A stretch of DNA of 64,000 bases. Origin: Pseudomonas sp. L5B5. Its GTDB lineage: Bacteria > Pseudomonadota > Gammaproteobacteria > Pseudomonadales > Pseudomonadaceae. The translations under genes and the position numbers were made by a program. The notes under the pieces are model-generated. The model saw only the letters and a program-made list of their open reading frames with translations. It was not told the DNA's origin and made no database searches. The stretch lies in the NCBI RefSeq assembly GCF_020520285.1, contig NZ_CP084742.1, positions 4,774,001 to 4,838,000 on the forward strand, given 5' to 3'. Numbering within the stretch: position 1 is the stretch's first letter; each line of letters opens with the position of its first letter. Shown piece after piece: positions 43,272 to 53,814 of this stretch.

Positions 43272-45104
43272 TCAGCGCGGAGCTTGCAGCACCTTGCAGT
43301 AGAACTTCCATTCCTGTTCCAGCGCATGTGCCTGGTTCTCGGCCTGGCGAAAGCCGTGGCGTTCCTGCGGGTAGTAATGGGCTTCGGCGGCAATCCCCTG
43401 CTCTTGCAGGGCCTTGAGCATGACCCGGGTTTGCTCGGGCACCACCACGGCATCCAGTTCGCCCTGGAAGAACACCACGGGCACCTGGATGTTGCGGGCA
43501 TGCAGCAAGGGTGTGCGAGCCAGGTAGCGCTCGTGGTCCTGCTCGGGGTCGCCGATCAGCCAGTCCAGGTAGTCGCCTTCGAACTTGTGGGTGACGCGTC
43601 CCAGGGCAAGGGGATCGCTGACGCCATAGAGGCTGGCGCCGGCGCGAAAGACCTGGGCGAAGGCCAGGGCGCAGAGGGTGGTGTAACCACCGGCGCTGCC
43701 GCCACGGATGAACGCTTGCCCGGGGTCGATCAGGCCTTGCTGATCCAGGTAGGCCACTACCGCGCACGCGTCTTCCACGTCCACTTCCCCCCAGCGCAGA
43801 TGCAGGGCCTGGCGATAGGCCCGGCCATAACCGCTGCTGCCCCGGTAGTTGAGATCGGCCACGGCAAAGCCGCGCTGGGTCCAGAACTGGATGCGCGAGT
43901 CGAGCATCGGGTAGCAGGCCGAGGTCGGGCCGCCATGGATGAACACCACCAGCGGCGGGCGCCCCACACCGTTCATGGCCGGATAGAAGAACCCATGGGC
44001 CAGGCCCTCGCCACTGGGGTAGCACAGGGTCTGCGGGCGACTGATGCGTTCCGCGGCCAGCGGCGCGACGCCGCCGGCCAGTACCTGGACCTGGCTGGTC
44101 GCACGGTCGATGGCGATCACTGCCGAGGGGCTGGTGGGGGAGGCGGCGATGCAGTACAGCTGCTGCGAGTCCAGGGCCAGACTGCGAAAGCGACTATAGG
44201 CGCCGGTGAAGTCCTGCCGTGCACCATCGGCCTGGTGCAGGCCCAGGCGCCCGAACCCCTCTTCGGTCCAACTGCCCAGCCAACGGTCATTGCCCAGGGG
44301 CAGCCACGTGCAGCCGCCCAGTTGCCAGGGGGCCGGGGCATGGTCAGCTGCCGCACAGGGCAGGGCGCGCAAACCCAGGCCCGACTCGACCCAGGGTTGC
44401 CAGAAGCCCTGGCGATCGGTGAGGCAGTACAGAAGACCGTGCGGGTCGAAACGCGGTTGCTGCAGGGATTCCGGTTCGCCGTTGCCCGCCACGCAGCGTG
44501 GTTCGCTCCAGCGGCCATCGGCCAGGCGCTCGGCGAGCATCAGCCGGGTGCAGGTCCAGGGCTGGTGCGGGCGGTCCCATTCGATCCAGGCCAGCCGCTG
44601 ACCGTTGGGGCTGAGGGTTGGCGCGGCGTAGAAGTCGGCGCCGGTCGCCAGCAGCTGGCGCTGGCCGGTATCGCTGTCGATGGCGACCAGCCGGTGTTCA
44701 TCCACGTACTCCTCGACGGCCAGGACCTGCCCGGCATGATGGTGCAGATCGCCGTAGCGGCAATCGCCCTGGGTCAGGGCCACGGGAGCCCCCTCGGTCA
44801 GGGCCTGGCGGTACAGTTGCTGGTCGCTTTCATTGACGAACAGCAGGCTGTCGGCGCTGACACAGAAGGCGCCGCCACCGTATTCGTAGACCCGGCTGCG
44901 CACGCTGAAACCTGATGGCGTCAGGCAGCGAGCCTGGCCCTGGTGCCAGTGCCAGACCCGGCAGGCCGCATCTTCGGGGCGATACTCGTTCCAGAACAGG
45001 CCCTGGGGCGTCAGTTGCAGCTCGGCGAAGTCCACACCAGCGGCCGTGGCCTGGCTGGCGCTGAAGGGTTCAACCCTTGGCGATGAGGCGTGAGTTTCGT
45101 TCAT
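43272..45104 (-). CDS. S9-family prolyl oligopeptidase of the PQQ cluster
   Basis: 610 aa. The N-terminal two thirds form a beta-propeller (repeats such as [37 protein letters not shown]). The C-terminal alpha/beta hydrolase has [12 protein letters not shown], nucleophile elbow [14 protein letters not shown], and the final catalytic His in YYPQERHGF. Last gene of the cluster; its ATG 45104 lies 35 nt inside the pqqE end. Such peptidases accompany pqqA-E in pseudomonads (called pqqH or pqqM in some strains) and may process PqqA-derived peptide; not proven. Confidence 0.85.
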   Translation of the reverse strand: MNETHASSPRVEPFSASQATAAGVDFAELQLTPQGLFWNEYRPEDAACRVWHWHQGQARCLTPSGFSVRSRVYEYGGGAFCVSADSLLFVNESDQQLYRQALTEGAPVALTQGDCRYGDLHHHAGQVLAVEEYVDEHRLVAIDSDTGQRQLLATGADFYAAPTLSPNGQRLAWIEWDRPHQPWTCTRLMLAERLADGRWSEPRCVAGNGEPESLQQPRFDPHGLLYCLTDRQGFWQPWVESGLGLRALPCAAADHAPAPWQLGGCTWLPLGNDRWLGSWTEEGFGRLGLHQADGARQDFTGAYSRFRSLALDSQQLYCIAASPTSPSAVIAIDRATSQVQVLAGGVAPLAAERISRPQTLCYPSGEGLAHGFFYPAMNGVGRPPLVVFIHGGPTSACYPMLDSRIQFWTQRGFAVADLNYRGSSGYGRAYRQALHLRWGEVDVEDACAVVAYLDQQGLIDPGQAFIRGGSAGGYTTLCALAFAQVFRAGASLYGVSDPLALGRVTHKFEGDYLDWLIGDPEQDHERYLARTPLLHARNIQVPVVFFQGELDAVVVPEQTRVMLKALQEQGIAAEAHYYPQERHGFRQAENQAHALEQEWKFYCKVLQAPR

Positions 45105-46239
45105 TGCGAAAGGCCAGTTGTTCGATGGTCTGGGTGGCGGTTTCGGACTCTTCACGGGCCTTGAGGATCATCCCGTGGTGGGGCGACTTGCTGCACACCG
45201 GATCGGCGTTGCTGGCATCCCCGGTGAGCATGAAGGCCTGGCAGCGGCAGCCGCCGAAGTCCTGTTCTTTCTCGTCGCAGGAGCGGCAGGGTTCGGGCAT
45301 CCAGTCGTAGCCACGAAAGCGATTGAAACCGAAGGACTCGTACCAGATGTGCTGCATGCTGTGGTCGCGCACATTGGGAAACTGCACCGGTAGTTGCCGG
45401 GCGCCGTGGCACGGCAGGGCGGTGCCGTCCGGGGTCACGGTGAGGAACAGGCTGCCCCAGCCGTTCATGCAGGCCTTGGGACGCTCCTCGTAGTAGTCCG
45501 GGGTGACGAAGATCAGCTTGCAGGGGTGGCCCTGGGCCTCCAGCCTGGCGCGGTACTCGTTGGTGATGCGCTCGGCGCGCACCAACTGTTCCCGGGTCGG
45601 CAACAGACCGACGCGGTTGAGCTGGGCCCAGCCGTAGAACTGGCAAGTGGCGAGCTCGACGAAGTCGGCTTCCAGGGCAATGCACAGCTCGATGATGCGG
45701 TCGATCTTGTCGATGTTGTGCCGGTGGGTGACGAAGTTCAGCACCATCGGATAACCGTGGGCCTTGACCGCGCGGGCCATTTCCAGCTTCTGGGCGAAGG
45801 CTTTCTTCGAGCCGGCCAGCAGGTTGTTCACTTGCTCGTCGCTGGCCTGGAAGCTGATCTGGATATGGTCCAGGCCGGCTTTCTTGAAGTCGCTGATCTT
45901 CTGCTCGGTGAGGCCGATGCCGGAGGTGATCAGGTTGGTGTAGAAGCCCAGCTTGCGCGCCTCACCGATCAGTTCGGCGAGGTCCTGGCGCACCAGTGGC
46001 TCGCCGCCGGAGAAACCCAGCTGCGCGGCGCCCATTTCCCGCGCTTCGCGAAAGACCTTGAGCCATTGCTCGGTGCTCAGCTCCTTGCCCTGCTCGGCGA
46101 AATCCAGGGGATTGGAGCAGTAGGGACATTGCAGCGGGCAGCGGTAGGTCAGCTCGGCCAGCAGCCACAGCGGCAGGCCGACCTCCGGCTTGGCGGGCAG
46201 AACCGCCGGTTCAGCCGAGTTCGATCCAGTGCTGGGCAC
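45070..46239 (-). CDS. pqqE: PqqA peptide cyclase PqqE (radical SAM)
   Basis: 389 aa from GTG 46239, chosen because GGAGG lies 7 nt upstream and the length fits; the frame continues upstream into pqqD without family sequence. The radical SAM motif CPLQCPYC has C34, C38 and C41. Later blocks: [25 protein letters not shown] and the C-terminal SPASM-type cysteines ([24 protein letters not shown]). PqqE joins the Glu and Tyr side chains of PqqA. It overlaps pqqD by 29 nt and the peptidase gene by 35 nt. Confidence 0.93.
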   Translation of the reverse strand: MPSTGSNSAEPAVLPAKPEVGLPLWLLAELTYRCPLQCPYCSNPLDFAEQGKELSTEQWLKVFREAREMGAAQLGFSGGEPLVRQDLAELIGEARKLGFYTNLITSGIGLTEQKISDFKKAGLDHIQISFQASDEQVNNLLAGSKKAFAQKLEMARAVKAHGYPMVLNFVTHRHNIDKIDRIIELCIALEADFVELATCQFYGWAQLNRVGLLPTREQLVRAERITNEYRARLEAQGHPCKLIFVTPDYYEERPKACMNGWGSLFLTVTPDGTALPCHGARQLPVQFPNVRDHSMQHIWYESFGFNRFRGYDWMPEPCRSCDEKEQDFGGCRCQAFMLTGDASNADPVCSKSPHHGMILKAREESETATQTIEQLAFRNERNSRLIAKG

Positions 46240-46486
46240 GGGCGACCTCCATGAACTGCTCGATGTCCTCACCGAGCTCGACCACTCCCGGGAACTGGAT
46301 TTCCAGCTCGCTGATGATCGATGCCACGTCACGTTCGCCATCGATCAGGCCGCCAATCAGCGCGGCGCTGTCATTGAGCTTGATCATGCCTTCGGGATAG
46401 AGCAGTACGTGGCCCTTTTGCGCCGGCTCGTACTGGAAGCGATAGCCGGGGCGCCAGCGTGGGGTCCTGCTGCGATCGAAACTCAT
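46211..46486 (-). CDS. pqqD: PqqD, PqqA-binding chaperone
   Basis: 91 aa. [20 protein letters not shown] and [15 protein letters not shown] are characteristic, followed by the winged-helix-like [15 protein letters not shown]. PqqD holds PqqA and presents it to PqqE. ATG overlaps the pqqC stop (ATGA). Confidence 0.95.
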   Translation of the reverse strand: MSFDRSRTPRWRPGYRFQYEPAQKGHVLLYPEGMIKLNDSAALIGGLIDGERDVASIISELEIQFPGVVELGEDIEQFMEVARAQHWIELG

Positions 46487-47235
46487 AAAGTGATCCCTTT
46501 GTGCCAGACCCGCTGCTCGGTGACGCTGTGATAAGGCGGGCGGTTCAGTTCATAGGCCATGCTCATGGCGTCGAGCATGCTCCAAAGGATGTCCAGTTTG
46601 AACTGGAGAATTTCCAGCATGCGCTCCTGGCCGGCACGCGTGGTGTAGTGCTGCAGAGTGATGGCCAGGCCATGCTCCACATCACGCCGGGCCTGACCCA
46701 GGCGCGTACGGAAGTACTGGTAGCCGGTTGGGTCGATCCAGGGATAGTGCTGGGGCCAGCTGTCCAGGCGCGACTGGTGGATCTGCGGGGCGAACAGCTC
46801 GGTCAGCGAGCTGCTGGCGGCTTCCTGCCAGCTGGCACGGCGGGCGAAGTTGACGTAGGCGTCCACCGCAAAGCGTACCCCCGGCAGTACCAGCTCCTGG
46901 GAGCGCAGTTGGTCCGGGTCTAGCCCCACGGCCTGGCCCAGGCGCAACCAGGCCTCGATACCGCCGTCCTCGCCCGGGGCGCCGTCATGGTCCAGCAGGC
47001 GCTGGATCCACTCGCGGCGGACTTCCCGATCCGGGCAGTTGGCGAGGATCGCCGCATCCTTCATCGGGATGTTCACCTGATAGTAGAAGCGGTTGGCGAC
47101 CCAGCCCTGGATCTGTTCGCGGGTCGCGCGGCCTTCATACATCGCCACGTGGTAGGGGTGATGGATGTGGTAATAGGCGCCCTTGGCGCGCAAGGCCTGC
47201 TCGAATTCGGCGGGTGACAGGGGGATATCGGTCAT
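46483..47235 (-). CDS. pqqC: Pyrroloquinoline-quinone synthase PqqC
   Basis: 250 aa, an all-helical cofactor-free oxidase that performs the last ring-closing oxidation. Blocks: [20 protein letters not shown] (active-site His/Tyr), [39 protein letters not shown] and [20 protein letters not shown] 47235 is 92 bp behind pqqB. Confidence 0.96.
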   Translation of the reverse strand: MTDIPLSPAEFEQALRAKGAYYHIHHPYHVAMYEGRATREQIQGWVANRFYYQVNIPMKDAAILANCPDREVRREWIQRLLDHDGAPGEDGGIEAWLRLGQAVGLDPDQLRSQELVLPGVRFAVDAYVNFARRASWQEAASSSLTELFAPQIHQSRLDSWPQHYPWIDPTGYQYFRTRLGQARRDVEHGLAITLQHYTTRAGQERMLEILQFKLDILWSMLDAMSMAYELNRPPYHSVTEQRVWHKGITL

Positions 47236-47288
47236 CTTGATTCTCCGGGGCGTGGCCTGGTCGCGGGTGGGCCCGCGTCTGCGTACAT

Positions 47289-47308
47289 GGCCCCAGGGCT
47301 CTGGGGCC
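47289..47308. other. Perfect hairpin in the pqqB-pqqC spacer
   Basis: GGCCCCAG-GGCT-CTGGGGCC. It could modulate transcript stability between pqqB and pqqC. Confidence 0.6.
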
Positions 47309-47327
47309 GAGCTTGTGGGGATCGGCC

Positions 47328-48239
47328 CTACAGCTCAATACTCATTCCGTCGTAAGCCACTTCCACCTTTCGGCGTACCAGTTCGGCACGTTCGGCGGAG
47401 TCTTCGTCGAGGATCGGGTTGGTGTTGTTGATGTGGATGAGCACCTTGCGCTGGCGGGGCAGCTGTTCCAGCACTTCGAGCATGCCGCCGGGACCGTTCT
47501 GCGCCAGGTGACCCATCTCCCGGCCGGTGCGGGTGCCCACGCCACGACGCTGCATCTCGTCGTCTTCCCACAGGGTGCCATCCACCAGCAGGCAGTCGCT
47601 GGCAGCCATGATCTCCAGCAGCGGGGCGTCCACCTTGCCCAGGCCCGGGGCGTAGAACAACTTGCCGCCGGTGCGCAGGTCTTTAACGATCAGGCCGATG
47701 TTGTCCCCCGGATGCGGGTCGAAGCGATGGGGCGAATAGGGTGGGGCGGCACTGCGCAGTGGCAGCGGCGTGAAGCGCAGGTTGGGGCAGGCGGCCACGG
47801 TGAAGCCCTGGTCCAGCTCGATACGGTTCCAGTGCAACCCGCCGTTCCAGTGGCTGAGCATCTTGAACAGCGGGAAACCGGTACTCAGGTCCTCGTGGAC
47901 CATGTCGGTACACCAGACCTGATGCGGGCAGCCTTCGCGCAGGCTGAGCAGGCCGGTGGTGTGGTCGATCTGGCTGTCCATGAGGATGATGGCGCTGATC
48001 CCGGTATCGCGCAGGGACCGGCCCGGCTGCATGGGTGCGAAGCCTTGCAACTGGGCACGAATGTCCGGGGAGGCGTTGCACAGTACCCAGTTCACGCCGT
48101 CATCGGAGATTGCGATGGACGATTGGGTACGAGCCTGGGCCCGCAGGCTGCCGTCGCGAAAGCCTGCGCAGTTCACGCAGTTGCAGTTCCACTGCGGAAA
48201 ACCGCCACCGGCGGCGGAACCTAGAATCTGGACAAACAT
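47328..48239 (-). CDS. pqqB: PqqB, metallo-beta-lactamase-fold protein
   Basis: 303 aa. It begins [20 protein letters not shown] with the Zn-binding CxCxxC (CNCVNC) typical of PqqB. The beta-lactamase-fold metal motif normally HxHxDH reads [14 protein letters not shown] in this family. It hydroxylates the Tyr of the PqqA crosslinked dipeptide. It is separated from pqqA by a terminator-like hairpin. Confidence 0.95.
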   Translation of the reverse strand: MFVQILGSAAGGGFPQWNCNCVNCAGFRDGSLRAQARTQSSIAISDDGVNWVLCNASPDIRAQLQGFAPMQPGRSLRDTGISAIILMDSQIDHTTGLLSLREGCPHQVWCTDMVHEDLSTGFPLFKMLSHWNGGLHWNRIELDQGFTVAACPNLRFTPLPLRSAAPPYSPHRFDPHPGDNIGLIVKDLRTGGKLFYAPGLGKVDAPLLEIMAASDCLLVDGTLWEDDEMQRRGVGTRTGREMGHLAQNGPGGMLEVLEQLPRQRKVLIHINNTNPILDEDSAERAELVRRKVEVAYDGMSIEL

Positions 48240-48280
48240 GAGCGCTCCCTGGGCTGTGACTTGAAGATTGTGGACGACTG

Positions 48281-48313
48281 AAAATGAAAACGCCCCGGAC
48301 GGGCCGAGGCGTT
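48281..48313 (-). terminator. Attenuator-like hairpin between pqqA and pqqB
   Basis: AACGCC (48289-48294) and GGCGTT (48308-48313) bracket a GC-rich inner part; read on the minus strand the stem is followed by TTTTCATTTTC. This fits partial termination that gives more pqqA than pqqB-E RNA. Confidence 0.7.
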
Positions 48314-48342
48314 GCGCTGGATGTTCCGACCGAAGCCAGAAA

Positions 48343-48417
48343 TCAGCGGCTGGCGAAGTACATGGTGACTTCGAAGCCGATGCGCAAATCGGTGTAGGCA
48401 GGTTTGGACCAGGTCAT
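48343..48417 (-). CDS. pqqA: PqqA, PQQ precursor peptide
   Basis: 24 aa. The peptide begins [14 protein letters not shown], holds the crosslinked residues in F-E-V-T-M-Y (E16 and Y20) and ends FASR. AAGGAG stands before ATG 48417. The Glu and Tyr become the PQQ skeleton. It is the second gene on this strand after pqqF; 156 bp separate it from the pqqF stop, leaving room for its own promoter. Confidence 0.97.
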   Translation of the reverse strand: MTWSKPAYTDLRIGFEVTMYFASR

Positions 48418-48573
48418 GTAAGTGCTCCTTTGAGGTGGGTGGGACGAGTGTTGCCTATACATATAGTCCACCTCCGGGCGGAGATGTTCAGATGCTTAGG
48501 GCGCAATCTTACTAAATTCCCACAACGGGTTGCCTGCAATTCTGAAGAAAGCTCATTGCATCACGGGTAATGA

Positions 48574-51033
48574 TCACTTTGCCACTTGCCAGGGCGAACC
48601 CGGGCAAGGGCCATTGGCCAGGACCTTCCAACCGTTGGTGGCCTGCTGTAATTGTCGGGCGGCGTCGATCACCGCTGCTGGCGCCAGGGTTGCGATGCAG
48701 GCCGGCAACTGTTGCAGGTAATCCGCGGGATGGCCGGCCTGTTGCGCCTGCCACAGCAATTGCGCAGCCTGGTCCAGCGGTAACTGGGCGGGTTGCAGCT
48801 GTTGGGCCAGAGCCTGACGCTGATCCTGCCAGGCCTGGGGGGCGAGAGCCTGGAGCTGGTCGGGCAAGTGCTGGAGGAAGTGCTCCAGATGGCCAAGGAT
48901 CTGGACAAGGCTGTTGTGTGGCGACTGAACGCCGAACAACAGGCCGGTGCGGCCATCGACCTGGCGCACCGCGCTGAACACGCCATAACCCAATTGCAGT
49001 TCGACCCGCAGGCGCTGGTAGAAGGGGGTCTGGCAGAGCTGGCCGAGCAGGCGCCAGGCCGCTTCGGCCGCGAGGTTGCCAGGCGGGGCCGGGCAGAACA
49101 GCAGCAGGGCCTGCTCGGTGCTATCCATGGGCACCGTCTGCCAGGCATGGCCCACCTCTGGTTGCGGCACCTGGCCAGGTTCGGTATTGGCAGTGCCGGG
49201 CGTGCGCTGTAGCACGCGGGCAACAGCGTCCTGCAAGTGACTCGGCAAGGCCACGGCCAGCCCGTTCCAGCGGGTGTTGCTCCATAGCACTTGCAGGGCT
49301 TGCGGGGTCAATGCCTCGTCGCTGCCGGGCACTGGCTGTTCGGCGAAGACCTTGAGCAGTTGGCGCAACGGCATGGGCGGCGCTTCACCAAGACCGGCAC
49401 TTGGCTGCCAGAAGGCAGGAGAGGGCTCGGCCAGTTGCTGCAAGGCCTGTTGCAACACCGCCGGCATGGGCTGGTGCAGGCCACGCAGTTGCAGCAGCCA
49501 ATCCCTGCCGCAGGCGGTGAAGCCCAGCTCCACCCCGGCCTGTCGAGCATCACCGGCCAGCGCGGTCAAATGCTGCTGCAGGCGATGGTGCAGGCCGCTC
49601 GGTGCGGGTGCTGCCAGGCGCCAGCGCAGGAGCAGCACGCCTTCGCCCGTTTGTGCAGGCAGGGCCTGGCTGAATGTCAGGCCCGGGTGGTCGCGTCGGC
49701 CCCGGCTACGATCCTGGGCGAAGGTGCGCAGCCCGCGGTGCCGGCTGCTTTGCCCGCGAATCAAGCCGGGCTGGGGAGCCTCGGCGACATTGCGCAGGAA
49801 GGGGTTGGGAGGCGGCAGCTGCCAGTCGCCACTGATGGTGCCCATCGTCTGGGGCTGCAGCTGGCGCAGCAACGCCTTGAGGGCCGCGAGTCCCGTTTCG
49901 TCGAGCGCCTGGGCAGTCTGGCAGCTGTCCCGGCGCGCCAGCTCCAGGGCGCTGCCGACTTGCAGCCGGCGTTGCTGGAGCAGGGCGTACTCCTCGCGCA
50001 ACTGGGGCCAGTCGCCCTGGGCGGCGAAGAAGGCCAGCCAGCCCCTCAACAGCGTGCGGATCTGTATCGGTGCATCGGTCGTTGCCTGGGCCAGGCCCAG
50101 CTCCAGATGCAGCAATGCCTGCCCGGCGAACGTGTACAACACCTGGGCCTTGAGGCTGTGAGCCAGTGACTGCTGCCGGAGGCTGGCGAGCAATCCCCCG
50201 GGTTTGTCGGATTGCAGCCATGTGCAGAGAAAATCCAGCGCCACACTGGCGCCTTGAGGCAGTCCTTCAGCGCTAAACAGCAGGTCCAGGCGCTGGCCGT
50301 CGAGTTGCTGGTAGGTGTTGGTGGGTGTGGTCAGCAGTGCCGGCGGCGGTATCTGCTCGAGGGGCTGGCCTGTCGGCAGGCAGGCGCCATACCGTTCAGC
50401 CAGGGCCCGCAGCTCTTCCACGGGTTGCGGCCCAACCAGGCTCAGGGTCATTTGGCCGGCCTGGTAGAAGTCGCGATGGAATTGCTGCAGGCCGTGCTGG
50501 AAAGCCTGGCTGGGCAGGTTCAGGCTGTAGCGGTTGCCGGCATGGAAGGCGCGCAGCGGATGTGCGGCATTCAGGCCCTCGCACAAGGCGAACTGGCGCC
50601 GAGCCGCGGCATCCCGGGACCAGGCGATGAACTCCGCATGCAGCACTTCGCGTTCCCGCCGTTGCTCCGCGGGGTCCATGCGCGGGTGGGCGAGCATGTC
50701 GCATAAGCGCTCCAGGCCACCCGCGAAAGCGCCGACCGGCAGTTCGAAAAAGAACTCGGTGCTGCGCTCGCTCGTCTTGGCGTTCAGTTGCCCGCCCTGG
50801 GCGCGAACGAAGGCCATCAACCCCTGTTCGGCCGGGAACCGCTCGGTACCGAGAAACAGCAGGTGCTCCAGAAAGTGCGCCAGGCCCGGCCAGCTCGGCG
50901 GTACGTCATGGCTGCCGGCGGCGACCCGCAACACTGCGGCGCAGTGTTTCAGGCGAGGGACATGACGCAGGGAAACCCGAAGGCCGTTGGCCAGGATTTC
51001 CAGAGGGGGCAGGGGGTGGTTCGGCGCGAGCAT
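48574..51033 (-). CDS. pqqF: PqqF, M16-family zinc peptidase
   Basis: 819 aa. The inverted zinc motif HFLEH (H53, E56, H57) is in GLAHFLEHLLFLGTERFP, with the third ligand Glu near REREVLHAEFIAW. Four M16 half-domains are expected at this length. In pseudomonads PqqF is proposed to cut PqqA and free the Glu-Tyr unit. It lies upstream of pqqA on the same strand and downstream of davA. Confidence 0.93.
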   Translation of the reverse strand: MLAPNHPLPPLEILANGLRVSLRHVPRLKHCAAVLRVAAGSHDVPPSWPGLAHFLEHLLFLGTERFPAEQGLMAFVRAQGGQLNAKTSERSTEFFFELPVGAFAGGLERLCDMLAHPRMDPAEQRREREVLHAEFIAWSRDAAARRQFALCEGLNAAHPLRAFHAGNRYSLNLPSQAFQHGLQQFHRDFYQAGQMTLSLVGPQPVEELRALAERYGACLPTGQPLEQIPPPALLTTPTNTYQQLDGQRLDLLFSAEGLPQGASVALDFLCTWLQSDKPGGLLASLRQQSLAHSLKAQVLYTFAGQALLHLELGLAQATTDAPIQIRTLLRGWLAFFAAQGDWPQLREEYALLQQRRLQVGSALELARRDSCQTAQALDETGLAALKALLRQLQPQTMGTISGDWQLPPPNPFLRNVAEAPQPGLIRGQSSRHRGLRTFAQDRSRGRRDHPGLTFSQALPAQTGEGVLLLRWRLAAPAPSGLHHRLQQHLTALAGDARQAGVELGFTACGRDWLLQLRGLHQPMPAVLQQALQQLAEPSPAFWQPSAGLGEAPPMPLRQLLKVFAEQPVPGSDEALTPQALQVLWSNTRWNGLAVALPSHLQDAVARVLQRTPGTANTEPGQVPQPEVGHAWQTVPMDSTEQALLLFCPAPPGNLAAEAAWRLLGQLCQTPFYQRLRVELQLGYGVFSAVRQVDGRTGLLFGVQSPHNSLVQILGHLEHFLQHLPDQLQALAPQAWQDQRQALAQQLQPAQLPLDQAAQLLWQAQQAGHPADYLQQLPACIATLAPAAVIDAARQLQQATNGWKVLANGPCPGSPWQVAK

Positions 51034-51081
51034 GGGTGCATCCAGGACAGAGAGGTGCCCATGCTAGCGGATATCCCGGGA

Positions 51082-51882
51082 TCAGCGCTTGCCCAGCTCG
51101 CCGTACAGTTCGGGGCGGCGATCGGACAGGTAGCGATTCAGTGCCCGGGATTCGTTCATCAACTGGCGATCCAGGGTACCGATGATCAAGGCCTCGTCCA
51201 GCCCGGCCAGGGCGATCCGGCTGCCATCGGGGGCCGCGATGCTGCTCTGGCCGCAATAGCGGATCTGCTCCTCGTGACCGCAGTAGTTGGCGTAGGCCAC
51301 ATAGCACTGGTTCTCGAAGGCCCGGGCGCGAATCGTCACGTCGGCGACGAAGTCATAGGGAATCATGTTGGCCGTTGGCACCAGGATCAGCTCGGCCCCG
51401 GCGAGGGCCAGGCGCCGGGCGTTTTCCGGGAACTCGATGTCGTAGCAGATCAGGAAGCCGAGCTTCCAGCCATTGAGTTCCACCAGGGGGAAATCGTCTG
51501 TGCCGGCGCTGAACATCGAGTGGTCCAGGTCGCCGAACAGATGGGTCTTGCGGTAATTGCACAGGCGCTGGCCCCTGGCGTCGATCAACTGCACGGCGTT
51601 GTAGATCCGCCCGTCGGTGTCGCGCTCGGGATATCCATAGAGAATTGCCGTGCCGGCGGCTTGGGCGATGGCGGCGATGCGCTGGGCGGCCGGGCCATCC
51701 TGGGCTTCGGCCAGGGCACCGACCGCTTCGAGGCCGATGTTGTAGCCGCTGAGGAACATCTCCGGCAGCACCAGCAGGTCGGCCTGGGTGGCTTGCATGG
51801 CCACCTGGTGCAGGCGCTGCAGGTTGCCGGCTACATCCAGCGGCAGTGGAGGGCACTGGTACAGGGCGACGCGCATGCTCAT
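51082..51882 (-). CDS. davA: 5-aminovaleramidase (delta-aminovaleramidase) DavA
   Basis: 266 aa, nitrilase superfamily with the Glu-Lys-Cys triad: LLVLPEMFLSG (E), NYRKTHLFGD (K) and LGFLICYDIEFPEN (C). It turns 5-aminovaleramide into 5-aminovalerate and ammonia. ATG 51882 (MSMRVALYQ) is used because AGGAG sits 8 nt upstream; ATG 51876 is a close alternative. It is 87 bp behind davB, its usual partner. Confidence 0.9.
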   Translation of the reverse strand: MSMRVALYQCPPLPLDVAGNLQRLHQVAMQATQADLLVLPEMFLSGYNIGLEAVGALAEAQDGPAAQRIAAIAQAAGTAILYGYPERDTDGRIYNAVQLIDARGQRLCNYRKTHLFGDLDHSMFSAGTDDFPLVELNGWKLGFLICYDIEFPENARRLALAGAELILVPTANMIPYDFVADVTIRARAFENQCYVAYANYCGHEEQIRYCGQSSIAAPDGSRIALAGLDEALIIGTLDRQLMNESRALNRYLSDRRPELYGELGKR

Positions 51883-51969
51883 GCTCTTGACTCCTCTGAC
51901 TTGCGATCCGGTCACTATAACCGGTACCGCAGGTTTGGGCCGGGTGTCCCCGGCCTTGCCCGGCGGGGC

Positions 51970-53652
51970 TCAGTCGGCCAGGACGACCGGGCCGAGTTCG
52001 TGGAACACATCTCCCGGCCCCGGGTTCTGCGCATGGGTGGCACCACCGAAGTGCTTCATGATGCCCCAGACGGCATTGAGCGAGGTCTGCACTGCTCCCT
52101 CGACCCAGGCCGGCGTCCAGGACACATCGTCGCCGGCGATGAAGATGCCACGCTGTTCGGCAGGCATGTCGTCCTGCATGAAGTGTGCGTACATCCGCTG
52201 GTTGTAGCGGTAGTGGCCCGGCAGTGCGCCCTTGAAGGCGCCGAGGAAGTGCGGGTCGGCTTCCCAGGACACGGTGATCGGGTTGCCGATGATGTGGCTG
52301 GCGATGTCGACTTTGGGATAGACCTTGTTCAGTGCATCCAGGGCCAGTTGCACGCGTTTTTCCACCGGGTGCGGCAGCATCTTCATGGCGTCGCTCATCC
52401 AGGAGTAGGACAGGCAGATCACCCCCGGCTTGTCGTCGCCGTGGTCGAACAGGTAGGTGCCACGGGTCAGGCGATCGGTGAGGGTCATGCTCATCACGTC
52501 GCGGCCGGTTTGCGGGTCCTTGTCCTTCCAGAATGGCCGATCGACCATCACGAAGGTCTTCGAGGACTGCATGTAGCGGGTGCGGTCCAGGGCCATCCAC
52601 ATCTTCTGCGAGAACAGCGCCTCCTCGCACTCGATCTGGGTGGTCAGCAGCCAGGTCTGGCAGGTCGCCAGGACCGCCGCGTAGTGGCGGGTATCGCCCC
52701 AGTAGTCGGTGACGGCGAAGGTGCCATCGGCGGCACGGGCGATCTTTTTCACGCCCGGGCGCGGCGCGCCGTTGTGCAGTGTGGCCAGGGAAGTGCCGGC
52801 CGGCCAGTGGGCGCACTGTTCCGGCACATGGCTCCAGATGCCCCGGGGAACCTGTTCGACCCCTCCTACCACCAGGTGTTGATGGTCATCGCAGTTGGTC
52901 ATCACCACGCGAAAGATTTCCAGCATGGAGTTGGGGAAGTCCGAGTCCCAGCCGCCGGTGCCGAAGCCGACCTGGCCGAAGATCTCGCGGTGACGGTAGG
53001 ACAGCCGCGAGAAGGCCTTGGACGTGGCGACGAAGTCATAGAAGGTGCGGTCGTCCCACTTCGGCACCAGTTCGTCCCACAGGGCCTTGAGCTTGACCGT
53101 GTCACGCTCGCGGATGGCGTCCTGGACTTCCGAGAAGCGTGAGCCGTCTTCCAGGGCTTCGGCCCAGGCCTGGGCGACTTCACGGAAGATCTCCGGCAGG
53201 TCGGCCATCTTCTCGGCGTAGTGGCTGGTGCCTTCCAGGTCTACCACGGTGCTGCCCGAAGCCGGGGTCAGCGGGTTGGGGAAGGGGCGGGTTTCCAGGC
53301 CGAGCTTGTCGACGTAGTGGTAGAAGGCGGTGCTGGACACCGGGAACCGCATGCCGCCCAGCTCCGCGATGATACCGTCGGCGCCTTCGAAGGTTTCCGA
53401 ACGCAGGCGCCCCCCCATTTTCGAGGCCTCGTAGACCACGGGCTTGAGACCCAGCTTCATCAATTCGTAGGCCGCTACCAGCCCGGAGATGCCGGCGCCA
53501 ATGATCGCTACTTCGGCCCCGTGTTGCGCTTGGGGAATGCTGCCCAGGCCGGCGGGGTGCTCGATCCAGTCATCGAAGGCGAAGGGGAAGTCCGGGCCGA
53601 AGATGGTGATGGGTTTCTTGCCGTCTGCAGGATGGCGATTGTTCTTGTTCAT
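51970..53652 (-). CDS. davB: L-lysine 2-monooxygenase DavB
   Basis: 560 aa, flavin amine-oxidase fold. MNKNNRHPADGKKPITIFGP and DFPFAFDDWIEHPAGLGSIP match the DavB N-terminus as recalled. The FAD motif is VAIIGAGISGLVAAYELMKL, with GGRLRSETFEG and ELGGMRFPVSS; the C-terminal FAD block is GIFIAGDDVSWTPAWVEGAV. It oxidatively decarboxylates L-lysine to 5-aminovaleramide, the first step of the AMV route. The upstream Lrp-type gene is the likely regulator. Other family members are L-amino acid oxidases and tryptophan monooxygenase. Confidence 0.92.
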   Translation of the reverse strand: MNKNNRHPADGKKPITIFGPDFPFAFDDWIEHPAGLGSIPQAQHGAEVAIIGAGISGLVAAYELMKLGLKPVVYEASKMGGRLRSETFEGADGIIAELGGMRFPVSSTAFYHYVDKLGLETRPFPNPLTPASGSTVVDLEGTSHYAEKMADLPEIFREVAQAWAEALEDGSRFSEVQDAIRERDTVKLKALWDELVPKWDDRTFYDFVATSKAFSRLSYRHREIFGQVGFGTGGWDSDFPNSMLEIFRVVMTNCDDHQHLVVGGVEQVPRGIWSHVPEQCAHWPAGTSLATLHNGAPRPGVKKIARAADGTFAVTDYWGDTRHYAAVLATCQTWLLTTQIECEEALFSQKMWMALDRTRYMQSSKTFVMVDRPFWKDKDPQTGRDVMSMTLTDRLTRGTYLFDHGDDKPGVICLSYSWMSDAMKMLPHPVEKRVQLALDALNKVYPKVDIASHIIGNPITVSWEADPHFLGAFKGALPGHYRYNQRMYAHFMQDDMPAEQRGIFIAGDDVSWTPAWVEGAVQTSLNAVWGIMKHFGGATHAQNPGPGDVFHELGPVVLAD

Positions 53653-53814
53653 GGCTGACCTTGGCGGGCGGCTCAGCGAAATGCTGAGTATAGGAAAGGA
53701 TGGCAGCCATTCTAGAGAGGGGAGAACTCGTAAATAAGACGCAATCTGTCGTCGTTATGCATCGTTATTGACCAATATGACGAAAATAAAATTCAAAGTG
53801 ACGTAAATCAAACC
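53653..53814. promoter_or_regulatory. AT-rich control region of davBA
   Basis: 162 bp, strikingly AT-rich from about 53755 to 53810, with repeated CGTTAT units (53753-53768). Lrp-type regulators bind such DNA; the lrp-like gene lies immediately beyond. No exact operator could be assigned. Confidence 0.45.

Noticed and set aside
50788..53142. 784-codon plus-strand frame across pqqF, davA and davB
   Set aside because: It spans three real genes on the other strand and their gaps, and shows no protein family features.
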